Assembly: GCA_905221605.1 (NCBI GenBank)
Contig: CAJNDS010000311.1
Span: 1-60,000 of the forward strand
Reading direction: 5' to 3'
Origin: Symbiodinium natans
Taxonomy: Eukaryota; Sar; Dinophyceae; Suessiales; Symbiodiniaceae
DNA length: 60,000 nucleotides
Below are positions 50,095-59,498 of the stretch, one piece after another (the stretch's first letter is position 1; each line of letters starts with the position of its first letter). Below the pieces are notes generated by a model. The model saw nothing but the letters and a program-made list of their open reading frames with translations. It did not search any database and was not told where the DNA came from. Both the position numbers and the translations under genes were made by a program.

Positions 50095-51685
50095 CGACGC
50101 CAAGCAGGTCGAGATCATGAAGGAGCTGTCTGGCATGGTAGGGCACTGCCTTTACCATTCACTGACCAACGCAGCGCACCGCGCTGACGTCTGGCGGTAC
50201 ACAGAGCACTGGCTTCGGGGAGGGATGTACATTGACATCAAAACGCGCTTTGTAGTGACGTACCGGACCCTCATTTCTTGCATCATGAATGAGTGGACAT
50301 CCACGCTCTCGAGGCAGGCACAGCACAAATACGGCTGGATCAACCCAGCCACTGGTCCGCCAGACTACTTCCTCACCGCCATCGGAGCAAAGAAGGACCA
50401 CATCTTCCAGGGCATCTTGCTGGGACGACGCCGTCACCCATTAATGACGTCCGCACTCCACCACTGCTTAGCCAATGACTTTGTGCGACGCGAGCACACC
50501 CCATCCTACATGACCTTCTGCAAGGTCCTCTTCCAGGTCATCAAGGACGACCTCGGACTTGCGTCCACGGACCTGCTGACACCGGGATGGCATCTTTGTC
50601 CTCGTCTGGGCCCAATCTACCTTCTGCAAGAAGAGATGAGCACAGAACTCCGCCAGAACGGTCCATACAGAAATGATGGGCACTTCTTCACAACAAAGAC
50701 GGGGAAAAGGGTGGCCTTGACTAGATGCTGGCAATGGCGACATGGATGGAAGAACGACCCGGGCACCCAGCAGGCACAGGAAAATGGCATTCTACGCAAC
50801 TTGCCTACTGCACTGCAGGAGGGTCAACAAACCCGTACCCCGGACACTGTCCGGGGCGACGCGGTACCTGCATCGTCCCAGATACCGACGGCAGCCAATG
50901 CAGTGCTTTTCAGTACCCGCCATCTTCAACCAGAGCCCGGAATGCCCACCCAGGAAATCTCAGCGGACAAGCCGACGGTGACCCTGATCACAGCCCATGT
51001 CACTGAGGCCATGGAGACCAACCTCCTCCAGAAGATCCTACAACAGATAGAGGCTTTTCCACAATACTACGGCACCCTTGAACTGCGAGATGTTCAGGCT
51101 CTCAGCATCAACCCGGACACCCTCTACCTCCAATGTGCGTTCTGCAGGAACAAACACGGCAACAACATCTCCTTCTCCAACGACGCGGGCATCAAGCAGC
51201 ATTTCGCCAGGCAGGGGTGGCATGCCAACTCGGCAATCAAATTCAGCGAAGCCCTGGACCACAAGACGGAGGCAGAGTTCACTCCGTCTACTCCAGAAAA
51301 TCAATCACCAGAGGTCTTCCAGAACACTGTTCAGGCAAAACCCGAGGGCACTGCCCTAGCGGCCTCGTCCAGCAGCAGCGCCGGCACTCAACGTCCTCCC
51401 GAGCCAACAGGACCACCGCCTGGAAGGGATGCCACAGCATATCCTGACCATCCTCGCACAGCAACGATGCCACCACCAGAACCCCAAGCTCTGCCGACCA
51501 CTGCTCCACCGGAGCCTCCTCAGGTCTTCCTCCAGTTGAACAAGAACGGCCGTACGAATCAGCAGGAGTGCCTCCTCCTCCACCACAGCGGCCACTCACC
51601 ATGCAGGAGCAATGCAGCGATCAGGGCTTCCAAGAATGGGTCAAGACGGCCAGCGAGGTCCAGGTCATCACGAATCCTCAGGTGA
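50051..51685 (+). CDS. DXD-type glycosyltransferase-like ORF with C2H2 finger
   Basis: 544 residues. Residues ~40-75 contain NAAHRADVWRYTEHWLRGGMY followed by IDIKTRF, the signature of the sugar-binding DXD glycosyltransferases (Gly_transf_sug/OCH1-like: A-D-x-W-R-Y...GG-x-Y-x-D-x-D). The second Asp is replaced by Lys, so catalysis is doubtful. Around 355-390 LQCAFCRNKHGN...IKQHFARQGWH looks like a zinc finger, followed by a long Pro/Thr/Glu-rich tail. Four CACTG palindromes of 11-19 bp lie inside the coding sequence (50808, 50838, 51322, 51345). True ATG at 50051. Confidence 0.45.
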   Translation: MMEECFPNIPREFFDDAKQVEIMKELSGMVGHCLYHSLTNAAHRADVWRYTEHWLRGGMYIDIKTRFVVTYRTLISCIMNEWTSTLSRQAQHKYGWINPATGPPDYFLTAIGAKKDHIFQGILLGRRRHPLMTSALHHCLANDFVRREHTPSYMTFCKVLFQVIKDDLGLASTDLLTPGWHLCPRLGPIYLLQEEMSTELRQNGPYRNDGHFFTTKTGKRVALTRCWQWRHGWKNDPGTQQAQENGILRNLPTALQEGQQTRTPDTVRGDAVPASSQIPTAANAVLFSTRHLQPEPGMPTQEISADKPTVTLITAHVTEAMETNLLQKILQQIEAFPQYYGTLELRDVQALSINPDTLYLQCAFCRNKHGNNISFSNDAGIKQHFARQGWHANSAIKFSEALDHKTEAEFTPSTPENQSPEVFQNTVQAKPEGTALAASSSSSAGTQRPPEPTGPPPGRDATAYPDHPRTATMPPPEPQALPTTAPPEPPQVFLQLNKNGRTNQQECLLLHHSGHSPCRSNAAIRASKNGSRRPARSRSSRILR

Positions 51686-52362
51686 TGGGCCTTTTGACAG
51701 CAGGGGAATGGGCAAAAATCTGGCAACGCAGACTAGATATCTTGCGTGAACCTCCCAGAGTCATGCAGAGTCTGCACCGAGCACAGACAGCAACGGGGCT
51801 CACATGGCAGGTTCTTATGACTGCCAAAGTCACCATCGGGCCTACAGGAGCGGTCACAATTTCCACCCTCCGTGAGGGACACTGGGTAGAGCTGGACTCA
51901 CCGACCCGCTGGATAAGCGGGCTTCACGCCATCATCAAGGCAGCGGTTCAGGAAGGCTTCAAAATTCACACGGACCAAGATGCTGAAGACTACACCATAT
52001 TCGCGGCTACCTTCTCCACCATCTACGACCTCACCTCAAAGCGAGTTAATGGGACGGCAAAGGTCTCCTATACCACATCAAGCAGGAACCACAGCGAGAA
52101 GCTCATTTCACCATCAAGCACAACGACTGGACGAAAAACCCGTCCAGCAGAGCCACGCAGCCTGCACAACCTCGCGGTCTTCGAAGGCCCAGAGAAGAAG
52201 CCGGCGAAGACAGCCAAACCCAATGGGACAAAAGATCCGGATGGTCCTGGAAAGGCCACAATTACTAGAAGCGGGCACCTCCAATTCGCAAGGTTTGCAC
52301 GGCAAGCCCCAGTTAAAGGCACTGTCCTCAACGCTAAGCCAACAGCAGCTAAGCTGCTATGA
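51568..52362 (+). CDS. Unknown 264-residue ORF
   Basis: Overlaps the end of the preceding ORF by 118 bp in another frame. The first ~180 residues look folded (FQEWVKTASEVQVITNPQV, GPTGAVTISTLREGHWVEL, ISGLHAIIKAAVQEGFKIH) and the last 80 are basic and Pro/Lys-rich. Not recognised. It could be the C-terminal half of the same protein after a frame change. Confidence 0.35.
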   Translation: MPPPPPQRPLTMQEQCSDQGFQEWVKTASEVQVITNPQVMGLLTAGEWAKIWQRRLDILREPPRVMQSLHRAQTATGLTWQVLMTAKVTIGPTGAVTISTLREGHWVELDSPTRWISGLHAIIKAAVQEGFKIHTDQDAEDYTIFAATFSTIYDLTSKRVNGTAKVSYTTSSRNHSEKLISPSSTTTGRKTRPAEPRSLHNLAVFEGPEKKPAKTAKPNGTKDPDGPGKATITRSGHLQFARFARQAPVKGTVLNAKPTAAKLL

Positions 52363-53188
52363 TGTCAAAAAGTTTCTCCATCCTCTTTTGCCTTCATTGG
52401 CCGCCTGATACAGCCGAACGGACAGAAAAACCCCTGCAAGCCTGAGAACTTAATTGTTCATGACAACTGTTTGTAGTCCTCTCCTCACCTCTGGCAAATT
52501 TCAGTCAACCCACCTCATTAAGCAGGTCTGCCGTTTCTCATCACTGTGTTGCAGGCAAATAGCCAAGCTAAGCAATGCTACCAAGGTCCGCGATGCTCCA
52601 GGATGGAGTACTCAACAAAGGCAGCGAGCCCAGAAACAAGACAGAGTACTTTCAGAACAAGCAGAATGATTCTAACAGCCACGCACCGCTCTAAAGACTA
52701 CTGTCCTCCCAGCCTCAAGCAGCCACACTTCACTTGGCAGGGCACCGTCTCGGCTACTAGTCACACGAGGCTGACCCCCTTCTTCAGTGTCGGTCGTTAC
52801 CACAGAGGTGCGCTTCTGTGCCGGACTCGTTCTTAAGACGAGGTGCAGCTCAGTGGCTAGAATAGCTGCCAATACAGACACAACTCGCAAAGAAATTCAC
52901 TTGGGCTCTGCGGCTGGCCTCACTTCGTAAGGTGCGGATACCGGAATTGCCGCCTAGAGCGGTTCACCCCGACGGACCGCCGGGCAGGTCTTGAGCCTGG
53001 AGCAGCGTATCCCTTCAACAAGTAAGACCGGGTCTGCTCAAGAACAATCCGAGTGTGTTCGCACGCTAAACGCTCTGCCACTGTGCCAGGCAAAACAGGT
53101 GCATCAACAAACAGTGCTTGAAAAGCTTGTTGTACTAGACCCTGGCTCAATTTCTCTGTTCTAAGTAAAAGTCTTTAACTTCCTCCGA
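52363..53188. other. No gene; weak tRNA-like boxes
   Basis: Only short ORFs. On the minus strand 53078-53088 matches an A box (TGGCACAGTGG) and 52987-52997 is one base off a B box (GGCTCAAGACC), about 100 nt apart. This could be a tRNA-derived SINE head; no cloverleaf was found. Confidence 0.25.
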
Positions 53189-55225
53189 ATGTCGCCGAAA
53201 CGCCATTGTCGCACCGAGCCTGACGCCATGCCAGCGATGGCAGGCGGAAGTGAAGAGGAGGACGGCTCGGAAGCGGAGGCTGTCGACTTGGTGAAGAGTC
53301 GGAGACGGATTCACTATTTCCATCCTCTCCAGACAAGATGCCCACAGCGCCAGCACGAGACACTGCTGCGCCCAGCAGCAAAGGCTCGCACTGGACGACC
53401 AGAGGAAGGTGGCACCTTTCCCGAACTTGTCCATCGCTTGGAACGGGGTGCCTCCCTACATTAGCCCGTCCGGACCACCACCACCATCACGCGTGGAACG
53501 GACTTCCCACTCCCGGAACAAGGCCAATGCACGAGGCTGCGCCCCCAGTGTATACGTCGGGGGAAAGGCTGCAACTCTGGCTTGACGCTTAGCCCAGAGC
53601 CGGTAGTGGTCATTCAAGGTGTTCCACGCCGCACCTGGTTCTTCCAGCTGCAACAGGGGCACATCTACAACTACGAGAGGCAGACTGGACCTCATCAACA
53701 CGTTCTTGTCTTTCCGATCCACACGCTTACTGGCCCACCAGTTCCAGTGGTGGGATACAGCAGCTTGAACAACAGGCAGAGTCTGGCAGTTCAGCTTCTG
53801 GACGCTGAACACTGGCCAGCTTTTTTTATTTACAGCCAAACCAGACTTAATCTGAGCACTGCTCAGCTGATGAGAAGCACTGCTCCCATGTACAAAAGTA
53901 ACAAACATCGACAATTGAGGAGGTCGCACAGCACTGGGGAAAAAGCAGGTTTTAACATTATTGCAGTTTGAGACCGTTTCTTCACCAGCCATGTGACTAG
54001 CAAGGATTGCCTCACTCTGAATCCGGAAGGCCCAGCCAAACACTCACTGCTGCAAATCTGCCAAAGTGACTGCTCTACGGTCCTCTGCCTCCCTGCAACA
54101 ATGATCCATGTGGAACGCCACAAGATGGACATTGAGGAAGACGGCCAATCAGGTACGCCCACTTGTAGGAAGGCGCGTGTCTACTGGACGCAGTGAGACA
54201 CAGTAGGATGACGGGAGCTACAATTTTTTCACCCATAGGACAGCTAGCTAACAAGCTACAGCTCTTGCTCAACACTCTCACCAAGTCAAGAAGGCTTTCG
54301 GCTGGCCAGCTTGCAAGTAGTGCACGTGCCAGTTTTCGAGAGGCCTCCCTTTGGCCACACCGCCTCTAAGAGGCAAGTTTCACTAATCTTCGAAGCCATG
54401 ACAGACCCAGCGTGGAAGCCAGGAACAGTTCCAAGCAGCCTTCCAACAGCAAAGAGAGTTCTACGCTGGCAGAACGGAGATCCGCACCGTACAGGGGGCG
54501 TTCTTTGAGGAGCACAGTCGCAAGAGGCGTAAGCCCCCACACCGGTCGCCTCGGGCTGACCACACCGCAGAAGGGCACCCCAGTTCCGACAGACGGCCTT
54601 CCAAGTCACAGCAGGTGAGTTGGGCGCAGATGTGAACCCGCAATCGGTGCAGCAAGTTTTGGCCGCTCCTGTCCACACCGCCAAGGACGTGTTGCGCATC
54701 GTTTGTGGTACCACAAGGCAGTGGCCTTGTGCTGCAGCTTGAAAGTGCGTTACTCAAGGTGAACGACGCAGTCTTTTAGCTGTCGCCGTAAACTGGCCTT
54801 CATGACGGCAGACAATCACTCGGAGCAGAAGAGGTCGTGTGGCTTGCGACTGGTCACAACTGGCTGGCCCAACGGTCTCAAGCCGGAGCAACGTGAGTTC
54901 ATGATAGCTGGATGATCGAGCAGCTTCCAGAGGCACAGAATTTCCTGCAACCGTGGGTTCCTCCGCGAGGATGCCGACCACATGCCCAGCACGCGCAGAT
55001 GTGGTTCAATATCCTCAACACGGATGGTACCCCAGGGAACATTCTGGAGTGGAATGACGATGCTGCACTTCAAATCCTGGGACCTTCGACAGGCTTTTTA
55101 AAGCGGTATGGAGGGCAGGGCGGAACTTCTCTACACTGCCCCTACGGTGCCTATCACCGGCAAGCACGTCCGCGTCTTACCTCGTTCACCTCAGTGGCAG
55201 CGAAAACTAGAGATGCCACTGAGGG
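53189..55225. other. Upstream region of non-LTR element 2, scattered ORF fragments
   Basis: Several short plus-strand ORFs (53189-53464, with an acidic GGSEEEDGSEAEA start; 54912-55244) look coding in places but change frame often. Probably a decayed ORF1. The first CACACCGCC words appear at 54353, 54558 and 54671. Confidence 0.3.
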
Positions 55226-58200
55226 TTGTTATTTTCAGTACTGAATGCGCACCCTGACACACAGGGAAAGAGGCTCATCATCCTTTGGAAAAGCCTCACA
55301 ATTATGGAGCCAGTCGAGGGTCCGGACTTCAAACCCGACACACCGCCTGGTGTCGGCTTTTTTACGAGGAAGCCGAAGGCTCCTTTCAGGCCCGGTTGGA
55401 GACATGCACTCTCCTCCACCACGGTGGGGTGTAAAGAGGAGACGCTTTTTGCAGAGCAGGAAACAGTGATCTGGGGCATTCGAATTGGATGAAATGGAGC
55501 GTATCGCTTCCGGCAGGCCAAGCATAAGGGGCACACCGCCGGAAAAGAGACCTTTGTGGGAAAATCCCAGCATTGGTTCAATGTGGTGCTCCACAATTCC
55601 GAATTCTCGCTGTATCCTTTTGAGCTTCAGCACAACACAGTGGAGCAAGTTAACGAACTTTGTCAAAAAAGATGGGCGTTCCAGAACAACAGGTGGGCAA
55701 CGTAGCAGCTGCCACCCACCAAGGGAAACCTGTTTGCACCCGCCGCTGGCCACACCGCCGCGGCAGAGAAAGTGGAGATAGAGCGTTTCAAGAACCCTTT
55801 TGCAAAGGCCCCCCCGCCCACAAGCAAGGATGCAGGCAAGCAAGACCACACCGCCTGATGGGTCCTTTAGCATGCACCACGCTCCCGACATTTTAGAGTC
55901 AGAGCTCAGAGCAATGTTCTGCATGTTTCTTTTTCGTTGCGCACCTGCACTCCACCTTTGAAACTTTCTAACACGGAGAGAAACCAAGCACAACACCTTT
56001 GTAGTTAAAGAACTAGAAACAAACTTATTAAGTCCTCACTTAGATGGAGACGTGGAAGAACCCGCCTTGCTCATGGCACATGGCACAATTTTTAACCCTT
56101 CGTAGAAGAACACACCCTAGAATTCGAAGAATTAAAGGAATTCATCCTTAGCTGGAACACTGCCGACCACCTCTGAGAGGCAAGCTGGGATCTCCTTTTG
56201 GAGAGCACGAAGAGTGTTCCCAAGGGAGGGTGTCACATTGATAGGCCCAGGGGAGTCAATGCTCGTAGGACCTCTTGTAGGTGCTGCAGGCAATGGCAGC
56301 AGGCCTGCAAAAGTACAAAGGCTCTGAGGGCGGACTCCTCAACAGCCACACCCCCCAGTCCACAAAAGCCCCCCAAAACAGGGCACAGTGGTTCAGGACA
56401 AACGTTCTATGGCAGCAAAAAATCACACGGAAAAAGAAGCCAAAACAGAATGGGCCCCAGACCACACCGCCTCTAGCTTACAATCGCAAGCTGAGAGTCG
56501 GTAGTCAGAATGTGCAAGGTATGGCTGATACCCTCAAGCTCAAAAATCTTTTGCTTATGATGAAGGAACACAATCTGGATGTCATGTTCCTATCAGAAAC
56601 TAAATCGACTTCGTATTACTCCTATACCTCCGAGCAACACTTAGTCGTTTTGTCTGGTAATAACAAAGATAAGCACTCTGGGGTAGGGGTTATAGTGAGT
56701 CCAGACATCCGACCACACCTTGCTGACATAGTCCAGGTCAACAATAGGCTTATTCATATCATACTCAACAAGAGGGGAGGTAGGATACACTTGTTAGGAG
56801 CGTATGCGCCACATTCAGGTCATGATCATGACACAGTCCGGCAACCGTTCTGGGAATCCCTAGAGGAATATGTGGCGAAAATACCCCAACCAGAACCAGT
56901 GTATCTTACGGGTGATTTTAATGTTCGGTTTCAAGCACAACACAAACATGATGAGGGCGTTACAGGGCCATTCACATACGGAAAGGGTTCGCAAGCTATC
57001 GACCACACCGCCCAATCCAACCGCTCGTTGTGCGTTCGAACCATGCTTCTTCTAGATATGCTGGAGGTCGCCTCATACAAAACACCCAACCCAGTTCACC
57101 ACATCACTTTCCGGGATAAAACAGCCCCCCCAAAGGATTGGTCGCAGTACGTCTTGGATCCTCTGATCATGCAGCAGGTGTATTCAGAGCTACATAGAGT
57201 GATGCCATCACAATCCTTGGAAGTAGCGGCCAGAATACGCAGCTTCTTACCGCTGGCGCAACCTCTTCCTCCGCCCCGAGTAGACCCCTCACCCGACCCC
57301 GTTCGTTTTCAGCGGCTAGACCACACCTTCACTGGGAGACAATGGCTTTCATCCGTTAACTCATGTAGATCTAAATTGCATACAGGGTACCCGTCGGACC
57401 ATTATCTCCTGGTAACGGAAGTGCAGGTTAAGCTGGCACGTAGAGACCCCCCACCACCAAAGCCCCCAGAATTTGACTTCTCTCGAGTAAGCATTGATCA
57501 AAGACTGGCTTATAACGCACAAATTCGGGGCTCCCCGCAAAATAGCTGTAAGGATGGGTCTTCTGACCCTGATCACACCGCCAGAATGAGCTTCTATACG
57601 GACGGCTCGGGAACAGGTGGACGATGCACAAAAACAACACCAGCGGGCTGGGGATGGTGTACCAAGCAACACGGGGAGTGGATCACCGCGCGGGGCAGGG
57701 TGGAAACTGACCACACCGCCAGATTTTACTACGGGGCCCAGGTCGGTTCTAACAACACTGGGGAGCTGACAGCTATTATAGAGGCGCTATTATACGCCTT
57801 GGAGCAAGGGTGCGGTAGAGTAGATATATACTCGGACAGCCAGTGGGCCATCAACGTCATTACGGGCAGGTGGCGTGCAAAATCACATAAAACACTAGTT
57901 GGCCGTGCACACACACTCTCAACACAAACAGGAATGACAGTCTCGTTCCATTGGGTCAAGGCGCACGCAGGCACAGAAGGTAACGAAAAGGCGGATGCAC
58001 TCGCCAACGCTGGGCGTACACAGGGGCGCAACGGCGGAAGTAACATGGTTCCCCCGGATACTCCGCCCCAGGACCACACCCCCACCATGTCTGCGGACAC
58101 CATGGTGCACGCCATGAAGCAGGCTGCGGCGGACCACTTTCCTTACAAAGAACGACGCGCGCGCACACCATGGATCAAAGACCACACCCTACAGCTCCTG

Positions 58201-59498
58201 GCCCAGGCACGGGCAGCGCAAGCGGAAGGTCACGAAGATTGGAAAACGCAAAGAAACAAAGCCAAGAGGGCAGCGCGCAGGGACAGAATCGATTGGGTTC
58301 ATGACCAACTACTAGCAGACCCGGATGCCAGTCACTCACCGCTTTGGAATGCAGTTCGCCGACAGAAAAAAGGTTTCGTGGGGAAAAAATCGCATCTAAT
58401 TGTAGACGGGAAGCCAGTCCCATGGTCAAAATCGCACGCCGCTTTCAGGGATCACCTCGAGGGCTCGCAATGGGCTCCGCCCAACATTCCTGACCGCACC
58501 GCCGCTAGACGTAGAGCCAGACCGGGATTACGTCCGCAACTCCCTGATGAAGGACGGTTCACTTTGGACGACCTTCAACGGGCCATTCAAAAAAGTAAAG
58601 GCGGAAAGGCTCCGGGACCGGACCAGGCGAGGAACGAGCTGTTTATGCTATTAGACAGAGAAGGAGAAGCAGCGCTCTTGAGTATCTACAACAAATGTTG
58701 GGAGGAAGGCGACATCCCGGGACCATGGGCCGAAGCAATAGTAGTGTCAATATATAAGGGTAAAGGTCTAGACACAGACGTCACCAACTATCGACCCATT
58801 TCTTTACTTAACACCATTTACAAAATATACGCTGCTATGCTGCAACACCGCCTCGCAAAATCAAGTGAGCATTTCCTTCGAAGTCGACAGTACGGTTTTC
58901 GAGAAGGTAGAGGCACACAACAGCCCATATTTGTTTTACGCCGCGCCATGGAGTGGGCGGAAATGACAAATAAACCATTACAACTATTATTCCTAGACTG
59001 GAAGCAGGCCTTTGACTCACTCGACCACACCGCCATGCTCGAAGCGTTGCGACGTTTCGGTGTTTCAGAACTTATGCTCAAGACAATACAGGCTATATAT
59101 CAGTCTCCAACCTTTTACACCAGAGGACCCGATCACACCGCCGCAGCAGGCTCTGTACACTCAGGTATTAGGCAAGGATGTCCCCTAAGCCCATATCTAT
59201 TTATAATAGTACTCACAGTCATGCTGGCGGATGTTAATAACGACTTACTACTCCAAGGCACGCCCACCAATACCTGGTCAGAAGGCTATCCAACGTTCGA
59301 TTTAGAGTACGCGGATGACACATTGTTGTTAGCTTTGACCACACCGCAGATGCAGGACATTCTCACATCATTAGAGTCAGTAGCACATGAATACGGTATG
59401 CGCCTAAATAAAACCAAGACTGAGCTCCTAATCAATCCCGATCGCCCCTCCTCTCCGCTGTACTTTACGGATGGCGCGGCCGTCCCGACCACACCGCA
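54353..59498 (+). repeat. Dispersed 12-mer GAYCACACCGCM
   Basis: Full or near-full copies start at 54353, 54558, 54671, 55529, 55748, 55844, 56460, 57001, 57571, 57709, 58492, 59023, 59131, 59337 and 59487. Shorter GACCACACC copies are at 56711, 57319, 58072 and 58180. Not palindromic; all on the plus strand. Confidence 0.75.
55226..55855 (+). pseudogene. ORF1-like frame with in-frame stops, non-LTR element 2
   Basis: One frame reads as protein through two internal stops (TGA 55490-55492, TAG 55703-55705) to a TGA at 55856. The best part is YRFRQAKHKGHTAGKETFVG... FNVVLHNSEFSLYPFELQ, then a Lys/Pro/Ala-rich end (EKVEIERFKNPFAKAPPP). Position before the endonuclease ORF suggests ORF1. No domain recognised. 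Other frames are open in parts, so this is tentative. Confidence 0.3.

Larger units (their letters stand above)
39831..53866 (+). repeat. Dispersed odd-length palindromes centred on CACTG
   Basis: Sixteen copies of 11-19 bp with fixed centre CACTG and variable but complementary arms: 39831-39845, 41139-41153, 45845-45859, 45939-45953, 46617-46627, 46638-46650, 47345-47355, 47378-47390, 48726-48738, 48749-48759, 48775-48785, 50808-50818, 50838-50856, 51322-51332, 51345-51357, 53852-53866. Found both between and inside ORFs. Confidence 0.75.

Noticed and set aside
52978-53095. tRNA gene on the minus strand
   Set aside because: A and B boxes are present but spaced about 100 nt apart and no stems for a cloverleaf could be drawn; at most a SINE-like head.
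57361-58429. Several minus-strand ORFs over 57.3-58.4 kb and 55235-55996
   Set aside because: Antisense to the continuous endonuclease-RNase H-RT frame or to the ORF1 region; no domain and biased composition.
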